Notes under the pieces: model-generated
What the model was told of the DNA's origin: nothing
Databases searched by the model: none
What the model saw: only the letters and a program-made list of their open reading frames with translations
Position numbers and translations under genes: made by a program
Shown: one piece after another, positions 8,472 to 15,943 of the stretch
Layout of the letters: the number at the start of each line of letters is the position of its first letter
How positions within the stretch are numbered: the stretch's first letter is position 1
DNA from: CAVPGP01 sp963704025
Lineage (GTDB): Bacteria; Actinomycetota; Thermoleophilia; Gaiellales; Gaiellaceae
Reading direction: 5' to 3'
DNA: 64,000 nt
Assembly (NCBI GenBank): GCA_963704025.1
Contig: CAVPGP010000001.1
Span: 1,302,001 to 1,366,000, forward strand

Positions 8472-8915
8472 CTATGACCCCTCGGGCAGCTGCTGCGCGA
8501 TCTCCCAGATATGGCCGTCGGGATCGGTGAAGCTCGCGGTGCGCATTCCCCATTCCCGGTTCATCGGGCCGTTGAGGAGCTCCACGCCGCGCGATGCCAA
8601 CTCCGCGCACACCGCATCCGCGTCGTCCACCCAGATGCTGAGCTGGAAGCGCGATCCGGACCCCCGGGTGGCGACGGCGGCGGGATCGATCAGGCCCCGC
8701 GCCGCCGGGAGCTCGAGCAGATTGACGATCAGGTTCTCGAACCTGAACACCACGGAGTTCTCGTCCTCGTAGATCACCGGCAGGTCGAAGACGCGCTCGT
8801 AGAACGATTTCGAGCGCTGCGGGTCCTCGACGAACAGGGTCATGGCACCGACGCTCTTCAGCGACACACTCACTTCCGCACCCCATTTCCCTCGCTTGGC
8901 CGGCTCCCAACTCAC
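8472..8915 (-). CDS. VOC-family (glyoxalase-like) protein
   Basis: A 147-residue vicinal-oxygen-chelate protein with two beta-alpha-beta modules. The first begins at GAMTLFVEDPQRSKSFYERV and the second at QLSIWVDDADAVCAEL, ending in DPDGHIWEI with a typical metal-ligand region. VOC proteins include lyases, dioxygenases and antibiotic-binding proteins; this one is unassigned. Start GTG 8915 is uncertain; a shorter start near 8870 is possible. The IS element ends 9 bp beyond its stop. Confidence 0.82.
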   Translation of the reverse strand: MSWEPAKRGKWGAEVSVSLKSVGAMTLFVEDPQRSKSFYERVFDLPVIYEDENSVVFRFENLIVNLLELPAARGLIDPAAVATRGSGSRFQLSIWVDDADAVCAELASRGVELLNGPMNREWGMRTASFTDPDGHIWEIAQQLPEGS

Positions 8916-8954
8916 GGCGACGAAGCACCGGCGCCAAGGTTACGCTGACGCGGT

Positions 8955-9386
8955 ATGAAGACCAACCGGTCCGTCCCGTCGGCCGCTGTGATTCCCGTGC
9001 TCGTCTACCCGGACGTCCGGGAGGCGGTGGCCTGGCTGACTGAGGCGTTCGGATTCGTCGAGCGAGTTCGCATCGGCGAGAACCACCGCTCGCAGCTGCG
9101 TTTCGGCGAGGGCGCCGTGATCGTCGGGGACGTCCGCAACGAGCGGCGGCCGCCTCGACCCGGCGAGGTGACGCACTCGGTGGTCGTGCGCGTGGAGGAC
9201 GTGAACGCCCACTGCGAGCGCGCCAGGGCCAACGGCGCGCGCATCGTCATGGAGCCTGTCGACTTCGAGTACGACGAGCGGCAGTACACGGCCGAAGACC
9301 CGGCAGGCCACCAATGGACGTTCTCCGAGACGCTCGCCGACGTCGCCCCTGAAGAGTGGGGCGGCATACTCGTCACCCCGAACTAG
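8955..9386 (+). CDS. VOC-family protein
   Basis: A 143-residue VOC-fold protein: VIPVLVYPDVREAVAWLTEA at the N-terminus, a second module at HSVVVRVEDVNAHCER, and a DPAGHQWTFSE C-terminal motif. It resembles the PhnB/bleomycin-resistance-like branch. It diverges from the preceding VOC gene and is followed after 16 bp by the flavoprotein gene, so those two may be co-transcribed. Function is otherwise unknown. Confidence 0.82.
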   Translation: MKTNRSVPSAAVIPVLVYPDVREAVAWLTEAFGFVERVRIGENHRSQLRFGEGAVIVGDVRNERRPPRPGEVTHSVVVRVEDVNAHCERARANGARIVMEPVDFEYDERQYTAEDPAGHQWTFSETLADVAPEEWGGILVTPN

Positions 9387-9402
9387 CCTCTAGGATCGTC
9401 CG

Positions 9403-10533
9403 ATGCAGCGGGTCGTCATCCTGGGGGCGGGCTTTGGAGGTCTCGAGCTCGCGACCACGCTGTCGGAGGCCGTCGGCGACGACGTCGACATCGCCCTGAT
9501 CGACAAGAACGATGCCTTCGTGTTCGGATACTCGAAGCTCGACGTCATGTTCGGGCGGACGACGCCCGACGCCGTTCGCCTTCCCTACGAGGAGATCGCG
9601 AAGCCGGGCGTGCGCGTCCTCCAGGAGACGATCACCTCGATCGATCCCGAAGCGCGCCGCGTGACGACCGACGCCGGTGTCCACGAGGCCGACTTCTTGA
9701 TCGTGGCGCTCGGAGCCGACTACGACTTCGACGCGACACCGGGGCTCGCGGAGGCGGGTGACGAGTTCTACTCGGTCGCCGGCGCGGAGCGGTTGGCGGA
9801 TGTGCTGCCGACGTTCACGCGCGGCCGGGCGATCGTCGGCGTCTGCGGGGCGCCGTTCAAGTGCCCGCCGGCGCCGAGCGAGGCCGCCCTGCTGCTGCAC
9901 GACTACCTGTCGGCGAGAGGTGTCCGCGATGCCTGTGAGATCTCCCTCGTGATCCCGTTCGGGACGCCGATACCGCCGTCGCCGGACACATCCGAGGCGT
10001 TGCTCGCAGCCTTCGCCGAGCGCGGGATCGAGTTCGTCGCCGCGCGTCGCGTCGCGTCTCTCGACGCCGGCAGCGCCGTCGCCCTGCTCGACGACGGCAG
10101 CGAGCTGCCGTACGACCTCTTCCTGGGCGTCCCCAGACACCGCGCCCCCGACGTCGTCATTGCCAGCGGCATGACCGAGGACGGCTACGTCCCCGTCAGC
10201 TCGGCGACGCTCGAGACGCGGTTTCCCGGCGTGTACGCGGTCGGCGACGTCGCCACCATCGGCGTCCCGAAGGCGGGCGTCTTCGCGGAAGGAGCGGCGC
10301 GTGTCGTCGCCGACTCCCTGATCGCGGCCCTGCGGGGCGGAGAGCAGCCCGACGCCTATGGAGGGCGGGGCTCGTGCTACATCGAGTTCGGCGCCGGCCG
10401 CGTCGGCCGCGTGGACATCGACTTCCTCACGGCACCGAAGCCGACCGGCACCTTCCGCGAGCCGTCCAGTGCCCTGGTCGCCGAGAAGCACGATTTCGGC
10501 GCGACCCGAGCCGCCCGCTGGTTCGGCCGCTGA
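9403..10533 (+). CDS. FAD-dependent oxidoreductase, sulfide:quinone reductase-like
   Basis: A 376-residue two-dinucleotide-binding-domain flavoprotein. The FAD-binding Rossmann motif GAGFGGLE is at residues 8-15, a second binding region follows, and YAVGDVAT near residue 280 binds the flavin. CGAPFKCPPAP matches the cysteine-bearing segment of sulfide:quinone oxidoreductases and related NADH dehydrogenases. It would oxidise sulfide or another donor and pass electrons to quinone at the membrane face. The specific substrate is not proven because the full set of three redox cysteines was not confirmed. Confidence 0.82.
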   Translation: MQRVVILGAGFGGLELATTLSEAVGDDVDIALIDKNDAFVFGYSKLDVMFGRTTPDAVRLPYEEIAKPGVRVLQETITSIDPEARRVTTDAGVHEADFLIVALGADYDFDATPGLAEAGDEFYSVAGAERLADVLPTFTRGRAIVGVCGAPFKCPPAPSEAALLLHDYLSARGVRDACEISLVIPFGTPIPPSPDTSEALLAAFAERGIEFVAARRVASLDAGSAVALLDDGSELPYDLFLGVPRHRAPDVVIASGMTEDGYVPVSSATLETRFPGVYAVGDVATIGVPKAGVFAEGAARVVADSLIAALRGGEQPDAYGGRGSCYIEFGAGRVGRVDIDFLTAPKPTGTFREPSSALVAEKHDFGATRAARWFGR

Positions 10534-10623
10534 GTCACGCCGGGCCACAAGACTGGACACCGCACTAAGAGTTGAGAGCCAGCGCAGCCGGCTACGAGAG
10601 GGGGAGTCGACGGTTCTAGTCGG

Positions 10624-11076
10624 TCAGAATGCCTTCTCCCAGCCTTCCTCTCCATCGGACCACGGCACCGCCGTGCTTCGTTTGAAGATCAGATCGTCTG
10701 TCTCGTCGCCGGGCCACACGCCGATCTTGTCGCTGTCGGGATACACCGAAACGGCCGGCACCCGTGAACTCGAGAACATCAACGTCCTCGCCGGCGACTC
10801 GCTCCGGTTCATCACCTTGTGCGCTCCGGCGGGTCCGGGCGGGAAACAGACGAGGTCTCCGCGCTCCAGGGTGTGCTCCCCATCGGGTGCGCGCACCACG
10901 ATGGTGCCGTCGATGACGAGCAGCCATTCCTCCTCGTACTCGTAGTGATACGGGGATGAGCTCTGACCGGGCGCCAAGTCGTAAATGAACATGGTGGTCG
11001 CCGTCGACCCAAGGGCACGAGGCACGTCGACCCTGCCCTCGAGGTTCTCCACGCTGAAGATGTTGACCGCTTCCAT
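10624..11076 (-). CDS. Cupin-domain protein
   Basis: A 150-residue single-domain cupin. Motif 1 is visible as YHYEYEEEWLLVIDGT and motif 2 follows around ERGDLVCFPPGPAGAHKV, with His and Glu metal ligands. No further domain is present, so it may be an isomerase, a dioxygenase or a binding protein. It starts 8 bp after a broken methyltransferase gene on the same strand. Confidence 0.82.
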   Translation of the reverse strand: MEAVNIFSVENLEGRVDVPRALGSTATTMFIYDLAPGQSSSPYHYEYEEEWLLVIDGTIVVRAPDGEHTLERGDLVCFPPGPAGAHKVMNRSESPARTLMFSSSRVPAVSVYPDSDKIGVWPGDETDDLIFKRSTAVPWSDGEEGWEKAF

Positions 11077-11083
11077 ACACTCA

Positions 11084-11356
11084 TTATTCCGACGCCCGGG
11101 TGCTGGCGGAGCAGACGCTGCCCCTCTCGTCGTCAGGCTCGACGGCGACGACGCTCGCGAACCGCTGCACCAGCTCGCGCGTCAGTCTCCCGGTGCCCGC
11201 GCCGAGATCGAGAACGCGCGCACTCGGCCCGAGTTCGAGCACCTGCTGGGCACGATCGAGCATCGGCCCGAAATAGCGGGGCCGCACCGCAGCGTACGTC
11301 TCTGCCACGGCGCCGAAGCTCAACGCGAGCGGCCGCTCCTTGCCGGGCTCAGTCAC
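11084..11356 (-). pseudogene. Truncated SAM-dependent methyltransferase
   Basis: Only the N-terminal part of a class I methyltransferase remains: LSFGAVAETYAAVRPRY and the SAM-binding motif VLDLGAGTGRLTRELV, then VVAVEPDD, after which the frame runs out. A shifted frame just after VEPDD reads QRLLRQHPGVG, similar to what homologues usually carry there. This suggests a frameshift followed by loss of the rest at the cupin gene. The likely start is GTG 11356. The product would lack most of the substrate domain. Confidence 0.6.
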
Positions 11357-11414
11357 GCGGCGAGCGTATTCGGGATCGTGACCGTGGTCGGGGGTCTGGG
11401 CGGTTAGGCGGAGA

Positions 11415-12194
11415 TCACTGCGTCCGGATTCGTCGGGCGAGTTCGCGCACGGCATCGGCCAGGGGCTGACTCACCTCGACCCGGGACTCGATCCACGCGA
11501 GGATCGCAAGGGCCGCCTCCCGGTTGCGTTCGTAGCCCTGCACCATCGCCGCCAGCGGCAGCGCCTCCGGGGTGAACCGCGTTTCGGCTCCTCGCTCGAC
11601 GGCGAACGGATCCTGCCTCGGCCTCGCGGCCTGCCCGGTGAGGTCGAGGAACGTCAGCAGCCGGTCGATCGCGTGGGTCTGGATCAGCCGGGTTGCGGCC
11701 AGCCGCTCCCCGCGCAGCTCGCGGTGGAGGCCCACGTAGAGGTTCGTCAGCGCCTCACCGACCTGATACTCGGGCGTGTCATAGGGGGAGGCCGCCAGAG
11801 GACGGCCTGCTTGCTCGAGCCCGTCGGGGGCGTCCGAACGGCTCCAGACGACGCGGGCCCCGAAGAACGAGCCTGCGCGCAGCTCGTCGAGGGTGTAGAC
11901 CGCGTACTCCGCATACAGGCCGTCCGCCCAGAGGACCTTCCGGCCCGCCACGCTGTTGGCGAAGCTGTAGACGAGGGGACCGACCGCCTCGAGCCAGTCG
12001 ATGTCGCTCACGTACCGGACCTTCGCCCCGTCGTCCGCCACCACGAAGAAGTCGAGATCGGAATGCTCATCGAGCCTCTCGAGATCCTGGCCGACCGACC
12101 CGAGACCGAGCAGCGCGACCACATCGCCGCGCTCCCGGAAAACCGCTGCCAGGTCGTCGAGTCGCGCGAGCAGCCGCTGCGGGACATCGCTCAT
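11415..12194 (-). CDS. Nucleotidyltransferase-fold protein
   Basis: A 259-residue protein with an N-terminal pol-beta-type nucleotidyltransferase domain: GLGSVGQDLERLDEHSDLDF has the GS...DxD pattern, with the two Asp residues as probable metal ligands. A helical C-terminal domain follows. The layout resembles minor nucleotidyltransferases that include lincosamide and aminoglycoside adenylylating enzymes, but the substrate is unknown. The ATG at 12194 was chosen from the domain start; a longer in-frame start exists to 12320. Confidence 0.72.
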   Translation of the reverse strand: MSDVPQRLLARLDDLAAVFRERGDVVALLGLGSVGQDLERLDEHSDLDFFVVADDGAKVRYVSDIDWLEAVGPLVYSFANSVAGRKVLWADGLYAEYAVYTLDELRAGSFFGARVVWSRSDAPDGLEQAGRPLAASPYDTPEYQVGEALTNLYVGLHRELRGERLAATRLIQTHAIDRLLTFLDLTGQAARPRQDPFAVERGAETRFTPEALPLAAMVQGYERNREAALAILAWIESRVEVSQPLADAVRELARRIRTQ

Positions 12195-12331
12195 CGAGCA
12201 ACCGCACGAGCATCGGAGCGCGTGATCACGCCGCGAGAGTTCCCGCATGACACTCAGGCAACGTACAGACGACGCCGGCCTGGGCGAGCGTCCGTAAATG
12301 TCACGCGAGCCGGGGCGCAAACAACGTCGAG

Positions 12332-12718
12332 CTAGAGGTAGGAGACAAACTCCAGCAAGCTTCCGTCCGGATCGCGAAAGTAGACGTGGCGGCCGCGGCC
12401 GCCTGCACCCGAGTCGCTCTCCTGTGGCCCCGCCACGATGTCGACACCGTGCCGACCGAGATGATCAACAGCCTCTTCGATCGTCCCGTGCCAGACGAAG
12501 CAGAGGTCGCTGTTCCCTGGTTCGACCGGCCGTTCAGCATTCAACCCAGCGAAACCGGGTCCATGGACGTTCAGCTGCCAGTCGCCAAACCGGTAATGGC
12601 CAAACCAGTCGTCCTTCTGATCGACTTCGGCACCAAGGACATCCCGATAGAAAGCTTTCGAGCGCTCCCAGTCGGACACGGCGATCACACAATGGTCGAT
12701 CGCAATTCGGACTGACAC
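12332..12718 (-). CDS. VOC-family (glyoxalase) protein
   Basis: A protein of about 128 residues. AIDHCVIAVSDWERSKAFYR opens the first VOC module and HVYFRDPDGSLLEFVSYL ends the second, matching the common glyoxalase-fold family. The His near the start and the Glu near the C-terminus are plausible metal ligands. Start GTG 12718 fits the fold; an upstream ATG at 12760 would add a non-conserved leader. It is the third VOC gene within 5 kb. Confidence 0.82.
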   Translation of the reverse strand: MSVRIAIDHCVIAVSDWERSKAFYRDVLGAEVDQKDDWFGHYRFGDWQLNVHGPGFAGLNAERPVEPGNSDLCFVWHGTIEEAVDHLGRHGVDIVAGPQESDSGAGGRGRHVYFRDPDGSLLEFVSYL

Positions 12719-12834
12719 CCCGTAATGCTGACAGGCCCACGGCGTTCGCGCGCTGTGCAAGTGTCTGAACCGCCGCCTGGGCCAGTGTGCGGGGTCTCTC
12801 TTGAGCCCCTCCCGACTCCGCGGCTCGGTTCCGG

Positions 12835-13293
12835 TCAGCTCTCGGCCGATGGCGTCTCGGGCGCAGCTCCGGCCCAGACAGAGACGCCGACTTGTTCCAT
12901 GAAGCCGAGGTCGTCTCGGTGGTTCCAGATCTCGGCGACCTTTCCGCCCTGGTTGAACCGATAGATGTTCACTCCGGAGAACGTGGCCGCCTTTCCGGTT
13001 GGCTCAACGTCACCCCACTGGCCGGTGAACGTCCCGGTCGCCGTCCAACGCGCGGCGACAAAGTCGTCTTCGCCAAGCACGAGGTCGACACGCCAGCGGA
13101 GATCCGGGAAGGCTCGACGGAAGTCAGCCGCGATCTTCGCCATACCCGCCGCGCCCGGAAGCGCATGTGTGCGACGGAGGTCGTGCCGGAGGTAGTCGTC
13201 CGCGAACACGTCGCGTGCAAACTCGAAGTTGCCGCGGTCCCAGACCTCCTCGTAGAACCGTTGCACCAGGGCTTTGTTCTCGGCAACACCCAT
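12835..13293 (-). CDS. SnoaL-like ester cyclase/polyketide cyclase-fold protein
   Basis: A 152-residue alpha+beta-barrel protein. ENKALVQRFYEEVWDRGN begins the NTF2-like fold and NIYRFNQGGKVAEIWNHRD ends it, as in SnoaL-like ester cyclases. The ATG at 13293 is preceded by a clear GGAGG ribosome site. The family includes cyclases and many uncharacterised small enzymes; no pathway partner is visible here. Confidence 0.82.
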   Translation of the reverse strand: MGVAENKALVQRFYEEVWDRGNFEFARDVFADDYLRHDLRRTHALPGAAGMAKIAADFRRAFPDLRWRVDLVLGEDDFVAARWTATGTFTGQWGDVEPTGKAATFSGVNIYRFNQGGKVAEIWNHRDDLGFMEQVGVSVWAGAAPETPSAES

Positions 13294-13385
13294 CGCAGCC
13301 TCCTCTCCGGGTGTCGATGGTAATCCCCCGCATGCCTCACTGCGATCTAGCCGAAGGCCCTTGCATGCGCGAGTGTTGCGGAATG

Positions 13386-13889
13386 TCACTTGGGCGGCGG
13401 AACTAAAGCGCCCCAACTACCCAGTTCCAGCTCGTCGCCGCGCGAGTAATGGTTCAGCTCGAGGCAAAGGCCATGCTCAAGATCGCGACTAACGAGGCAC
13501 AGGTCTTCCCGCACCGCTTCCCAGACCCGCGCTACATCGCTCAGCACCGAGGCCCCATTGAGAAGAACCGCTCCCGTCAGCCGGTCGAGGTGGTGAAACA
13601 CGACGTAAACGCGATCCATGTGCGCAGCCGCTGATCGTGCCAGCAGGGCCTGGACCTCTTCGCGGTCCGAGTCATCCCAGGTTCGCCGGTCGATGTAGGG
13701 ATCGCTTGCGAGACGCGCGGAACAACTGGCCCGCAGCTCATCAGTCTCGGCAAGCGAGAGCCGGACCAGGTCGCGCTCCTTAAGCGGCGGTAAAGCATCG
13801 GTCAGTGCCTGCGCAATCTCCGGCCAGCGCAAGCGTCCCTTGTTCTCGCGAAGCCTGCGTTCTAACTCCGGCGAATGTTCTTCGCTCAT
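13386..13889 (-). CDS. Conserved hypothetical protein
   Basis: A 167-residue soluble protein that I do not recognise. It is rich in charged residues, with a helical N-terminal half (PELERRLRENKGRLRW) and a C-terminal half around VYVVFHHLDRLTGAVLLNG. No signal peptide or membrane helix is present. ATG 13889 was chosen. It lies downstream, on the same strand, of the hairpin-rich region and the candidate small RNA. Confidence 0.6.
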   Translation of the reverse strand: MSEEHSPELERRLRENKGRLRWPEIAQALTDALPPLKERDLVRLSLAETDELRASCSARLASDPYIDRRTWDDSDREEVQALLARSAAAHMDRVYVVFHHLDRLTGAVLLNGASVLSDVARVWEAVREDLCLVSRDLEHGLCLELNHYSRGDELELGSWGALVPPPK

Positions 13890-13975
13890 CAGGCGAGGGT
13901 ATCCCTCGGCGGCTTGATGGTGGTCTGGGCGAGAGTCCTCTCGGCAGAGCCTCTGCACCGCCTACGCGAAGACGC

Positions 13976-14053
13976 CTCCGCGCCGGGCTTTTGCCCGGTG
14001 CGGAGCACCTGCGGGCCTGGGCCCGCAGAGCACAGGGCCCGGCGAGGGGGCCC
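13976..14053. other. Cluster of three strong hairpins
   Basis: Three adjacent hairpins lie in the 528-bp gap upstream of the hypothetical gene. 13976-14005 has a 13-bp stem with one wobble pair and a TTTT loop. 14009-14028 has a 9-bp perfect stem with a 2-nt loop. 14035-14053 pairs GGGCCC with GGGCCC. None has a clear U-tract. They could form a structured leader for the minus-strand gene, or be recombination or REP-like DNA. Confidence 0.5.
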
Positions 14054-14074
14054 GAGCCAAAACAGATCGCCGCG

Positions 14075-14252
14075 CACAACAAAGAAGCCCTCCGGCTGCG
14101 GCACCCGGAGGGCTTCCTCTGGTCAGGCGGGGCGCCTCGGAGCGGCGACCCGGAAGCTTGACTCTGCGGCCCAGCCAGCCCCCGAATCTCGTGCCGCGCC
14201 GGTGTGGCGCTCCCCCTGCACCTCGACCTGGCGTCCGGCCGTTGTGCAAGGT
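14075..14252 (-). ncRNA. Candidate small RNA of about 180 nt
   Basis: On the minus strand a good sigma-A-type promoter (14259-14287) points into a stretch with no convincing ORF. That stretch ends about 178 nt later in a strong hairpin (14084-14116) followed by tttgttgt. Promoter, short GC-rich body and intrinsic terminator together suggest an independent small RNA, or a terminated leader for the gene at 13386-13889. I did not match it to a known RNA family; 6S RNA size is similar but its structure was not verified. Confidence 0.38.
14084..14116 (-). terminator. Rho-independent terminator (minus strand)
   Basis: A perfect 12-bp stem (gaagccctccgg pairing with ccggagggcttc) with a 9-nt loop. 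On the minus strand it is followed by tttgttgt, a usable U-rich tract; on the plus strand only ctct follows. It marks the 3' end of a transcript coming from the promoter near 14270. Confidence 0.65.
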
Positions 14253-14258
14253 GGCCTC

Positions 14259-14287
14259 ACTGTAGGGGGACTGTTTAAGCTTGTCAA
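14259..14287 (-). promoter_or_regulatory. Sigma-A-type promoter for the candidate small RNA
   Basis: On the minus strand the sequence reads TTGACA (14282-14287), a 17-bp spacer and TACAGT (14259-14264). This is a perfect -35 with a good -10 in the middle of an intergenic region. The -35 box overlaps one of the gtcaagt repeats, so binding there could control it. Confidence 0.5.
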
Positions 14288-14395
14288 GTACCTCGGTCAA
14301 GTGATTCCAATTACTGTTACTTCACGGCTCAAACCCGTACGGTTATGCCCCTTTTGGGTGATCGTCCTATTCGGACGCTTGCGTTTTGGTCAAGT
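14283..14395. promoter_or_regulatory. Three gtcaagt direct repeats, candidate operators
   Basis: The heptamer gtcaagt occurs at 14283-14289, 14296-14302 (13 bp apart) and 14389-14395. Two copies cover the -35 region of the minus-strand promoter and the third lies between the -35 and -10 of the proposed regulator promoter. This placement fits binding by the adjacent XRE-TPR regulator, an inference. Confidence 0.4.
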
Positions 14396-14407
14396 ATCGA
14401 CTTAATT
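14379..14407 (+). promoter_or_regulatory. Candidate promoter of the XRE-TPR regulator
   Basis: TTGCGT (14379-14384), a 17-bp spacer and TTAATT (14402-14407) lie just before the regulator start at 14421. The fit to consensus is moderate and the distance to the start codon is short, so the message would have a very short leader. A gtcaagt repeat occupies the spacer. Confidence 0.35.
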
Positions 14408-14420
14408 ACGACGCATCGTG

Positions 14421-15764
14421 ATGCCGCACACGATCAAAGCCGCCAGCGCGTCTCCGCCCAAGGGCGGACGGCTCGGCGAGCGCCTGCGGCAGCTGCGCGT
14501 CGCCGCCGGCCTGACGCAGACCGATCTCGCGGGCGACCGCTTCTCCAAGGAGTACGTCAGCCAGATCGAGCGGGGCAAGACGCGGCCGACGCGCGAGACC
14601 GTCGAGTGGCTCGCGGCGAGGCTCGGCGTCGATCCGGGCTTCCTCGCCAACGGCGTCTCGGGAGACGAGCGCGCCCGCGTCGAGGCCGTGCTCGCGCGCG
14701 CGGAGACGCTCTCCGAGGCGCACCAGTACGAGGAGGCCGTCCACGAGTTCGAGCGAGGGCGCGCTGCGGTGGCAGCCACCGGCTCCGTCGAGCTCGAGGT
14801 CCGCGCCCTGAACGGGGAGGGCTGGGCTCGCCAGCAGCGCGGCGACGTCCGCGAGGGGCTGGCGCTCTTCGAGGAGGCCCGCCGGCTGATCGAGGAGCCG
14901 CAATTCTCCGACGTCGACCGGGCGGATGTCATGTTCCGGCTCGGCGTCTGCCGCTACAAGCTGTCGAGCATCTCGACCGCCATCGCCCTCTTCGGCGAGG
15001 CGCTGACGCTTGCCGAGCGCTCCGGAATGCCGTGCGATCTGCTTCGCTCAGAGGTTCTTGCCTGGCGCTCTCGCTGCTACCGGCGCCAGCGCGACTGGGA
15101 GGCGGCGCGCGAGGACGTCGAGCGCGCGCTCGAGCTCGCCGAGGGTCTCGACGACAGGAAGGCGCTCGGCCACGTCTACTTCCAGGCGTCCCTGATCGCC
15201 GAGCGGAACGGCCAGTGGGTGCTCGCGCGCACGTATGCCGAGCGCGCGAAAGTCCAGTACGAGGAGCTCTCCGACCGCGCCAACGTCGGCCGACTGCTCA
15301 ACAACCTCGGCGGGCTGAACTTCCTGCTCGGGAAGCCCGACGAGGCGAAGCGGTACCTGAAGGACGCGTTCGGCGTCGCGCTCGAGGTCGGGCACGACGA
15401 CGACGCGGCGCAGGCTGTCTCCTCGCTCGCGCAGGTGCATCTCCGCACCGGCGAGCTCGAGCTGGCGGAGGAGCAGGCGCGACACGCGCTGCAACTCCTG
15501 ACCGGCCGCGAGGACGAGTTCCTGCTCGAGATCGGAAACGCTCAGCTCGTGCTGGGGCGCTCGCTCCTCGAGCGCGACCGGCTCGAAGAGGCGGAGGCGG
15601 CATTTGCCGATGCCGAGCAGACGTTCCAGCAGTCCGAATCGCCGAGCCACCGTGCTGCGGCGTGGGTTGCTCAGGGCGATCTCGCGCAGAGGCGAAGCGA
15701 CGCCCAGCAGGCTGCGCGCCTGTATCGTCGCGCAGCCGAGACTCTGCAGGACTTCCGCTTCTAA
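14421..15764 (+). CDS. XRE-family HTH regulator with C-terminal TPR domain (RRNPP-like)
   Basis: A 447-residue cytoplasmic regulator. Residues about 18-80 are a lambda-repressor/XRE HTH (GERLRQLRVAAGLTQTDLAG, EYVSQIERGKTRPTRETVEW). The rest is a series of helical TPR repeats, for example VLARAETLSEAHQYEEAVHE and LNNLGGLNFLLGKPDEAKRY. HTH plus TPR is the architecture of peptide-sensing RRNPP regulators (PlcR, Rgg, NprR). It is followed 26 bp later by a 43-aa hydrophobic peptide gene with a perfect ribosome site, which fits a receptor-pheromone pair. The start is ATG 14421 or the adjacent GTG 14418. Peptide binding is inferred, not shown. Confidence 0.85.
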   Translation: MPHTIKAASASPPKGGRLGERLRQLRVAAGLTQTDLAGDRFSKEYVSQIERGKTRPTRETVEWLAARLGVDPGFLANGVSGDERARVEAVLARAETLSEAHQYEEAVHEFERGRAAVAATGSVELEVRALNGEGWARQQRGDVREGLALFEEARRLIEEPQFSDVDRADVMFRLGVCRYKLSSISTAIALFGEALTLAERSGMPCDLLRSEVLAWRSRCYRRQRDWEAAREDVERALELAEGLDDRKALGHVYFQASLIAERNGQWVLARTYAERAKVQYEELSDRANVGRLLNNLGGLNFLLGKPDEAKRYLKDAFGVALEVGHDDDAAQAVSSLAQVHLRTGELELAEEQARHALQLLTGREDEFLLEIGNAQLVLGRSLLERDRLEEAEAAFADAEQTFQQSESPSHRAAAWVAQGDLAQRRSDAQQAARLYRRAAETLQDFRF

Positions 15765-15790
15765 GACAGAACCAACGAGAGGAGGTGAGG

Positions 15791-15922
15791 ATGACTATGA
15801 CCAGCATGCTCGTGCGCCGCCTTCCCCTGCTGGTGTTCCTGGTCGCGCTCGCCGCAGCCCTCGCTGCGCTCGCGGGCCTTGCCGGTTCAGGGGACTTCGG
15901 CTTCTCCGACGGCCCGCTCTAG
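15791..15922 (+). CDS. 43-aa hydrophobic peptide, candidate signalling pre-peptide
   Basis: A tiny gene directly behind the XRE-TPR regulator. The ATG follows gagaggaggtgagg, a perfect Shine-Dalgarno. The peptide has a basic N-terminal part with Arg-Arg at 9-10, a hydrophobic Leu/Ala-rich core at 11-31, and a polar acidic tail GSGDFGFSDGPL. This is the anatomy of an exported pre-pheromone with a C-terminal mature signal. Alternatives are a small membrane peptide or a toxin. It is too short for default gene callers and has no recognised family. Confidence 0.65.
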   Translation: MTMTSMLVRRLPLLVFLVALAAALAALAGLAGSGDFGFSDGPL

Positions 15923-15943
15923 GCCGTCTCTAGACTCGAGCAG

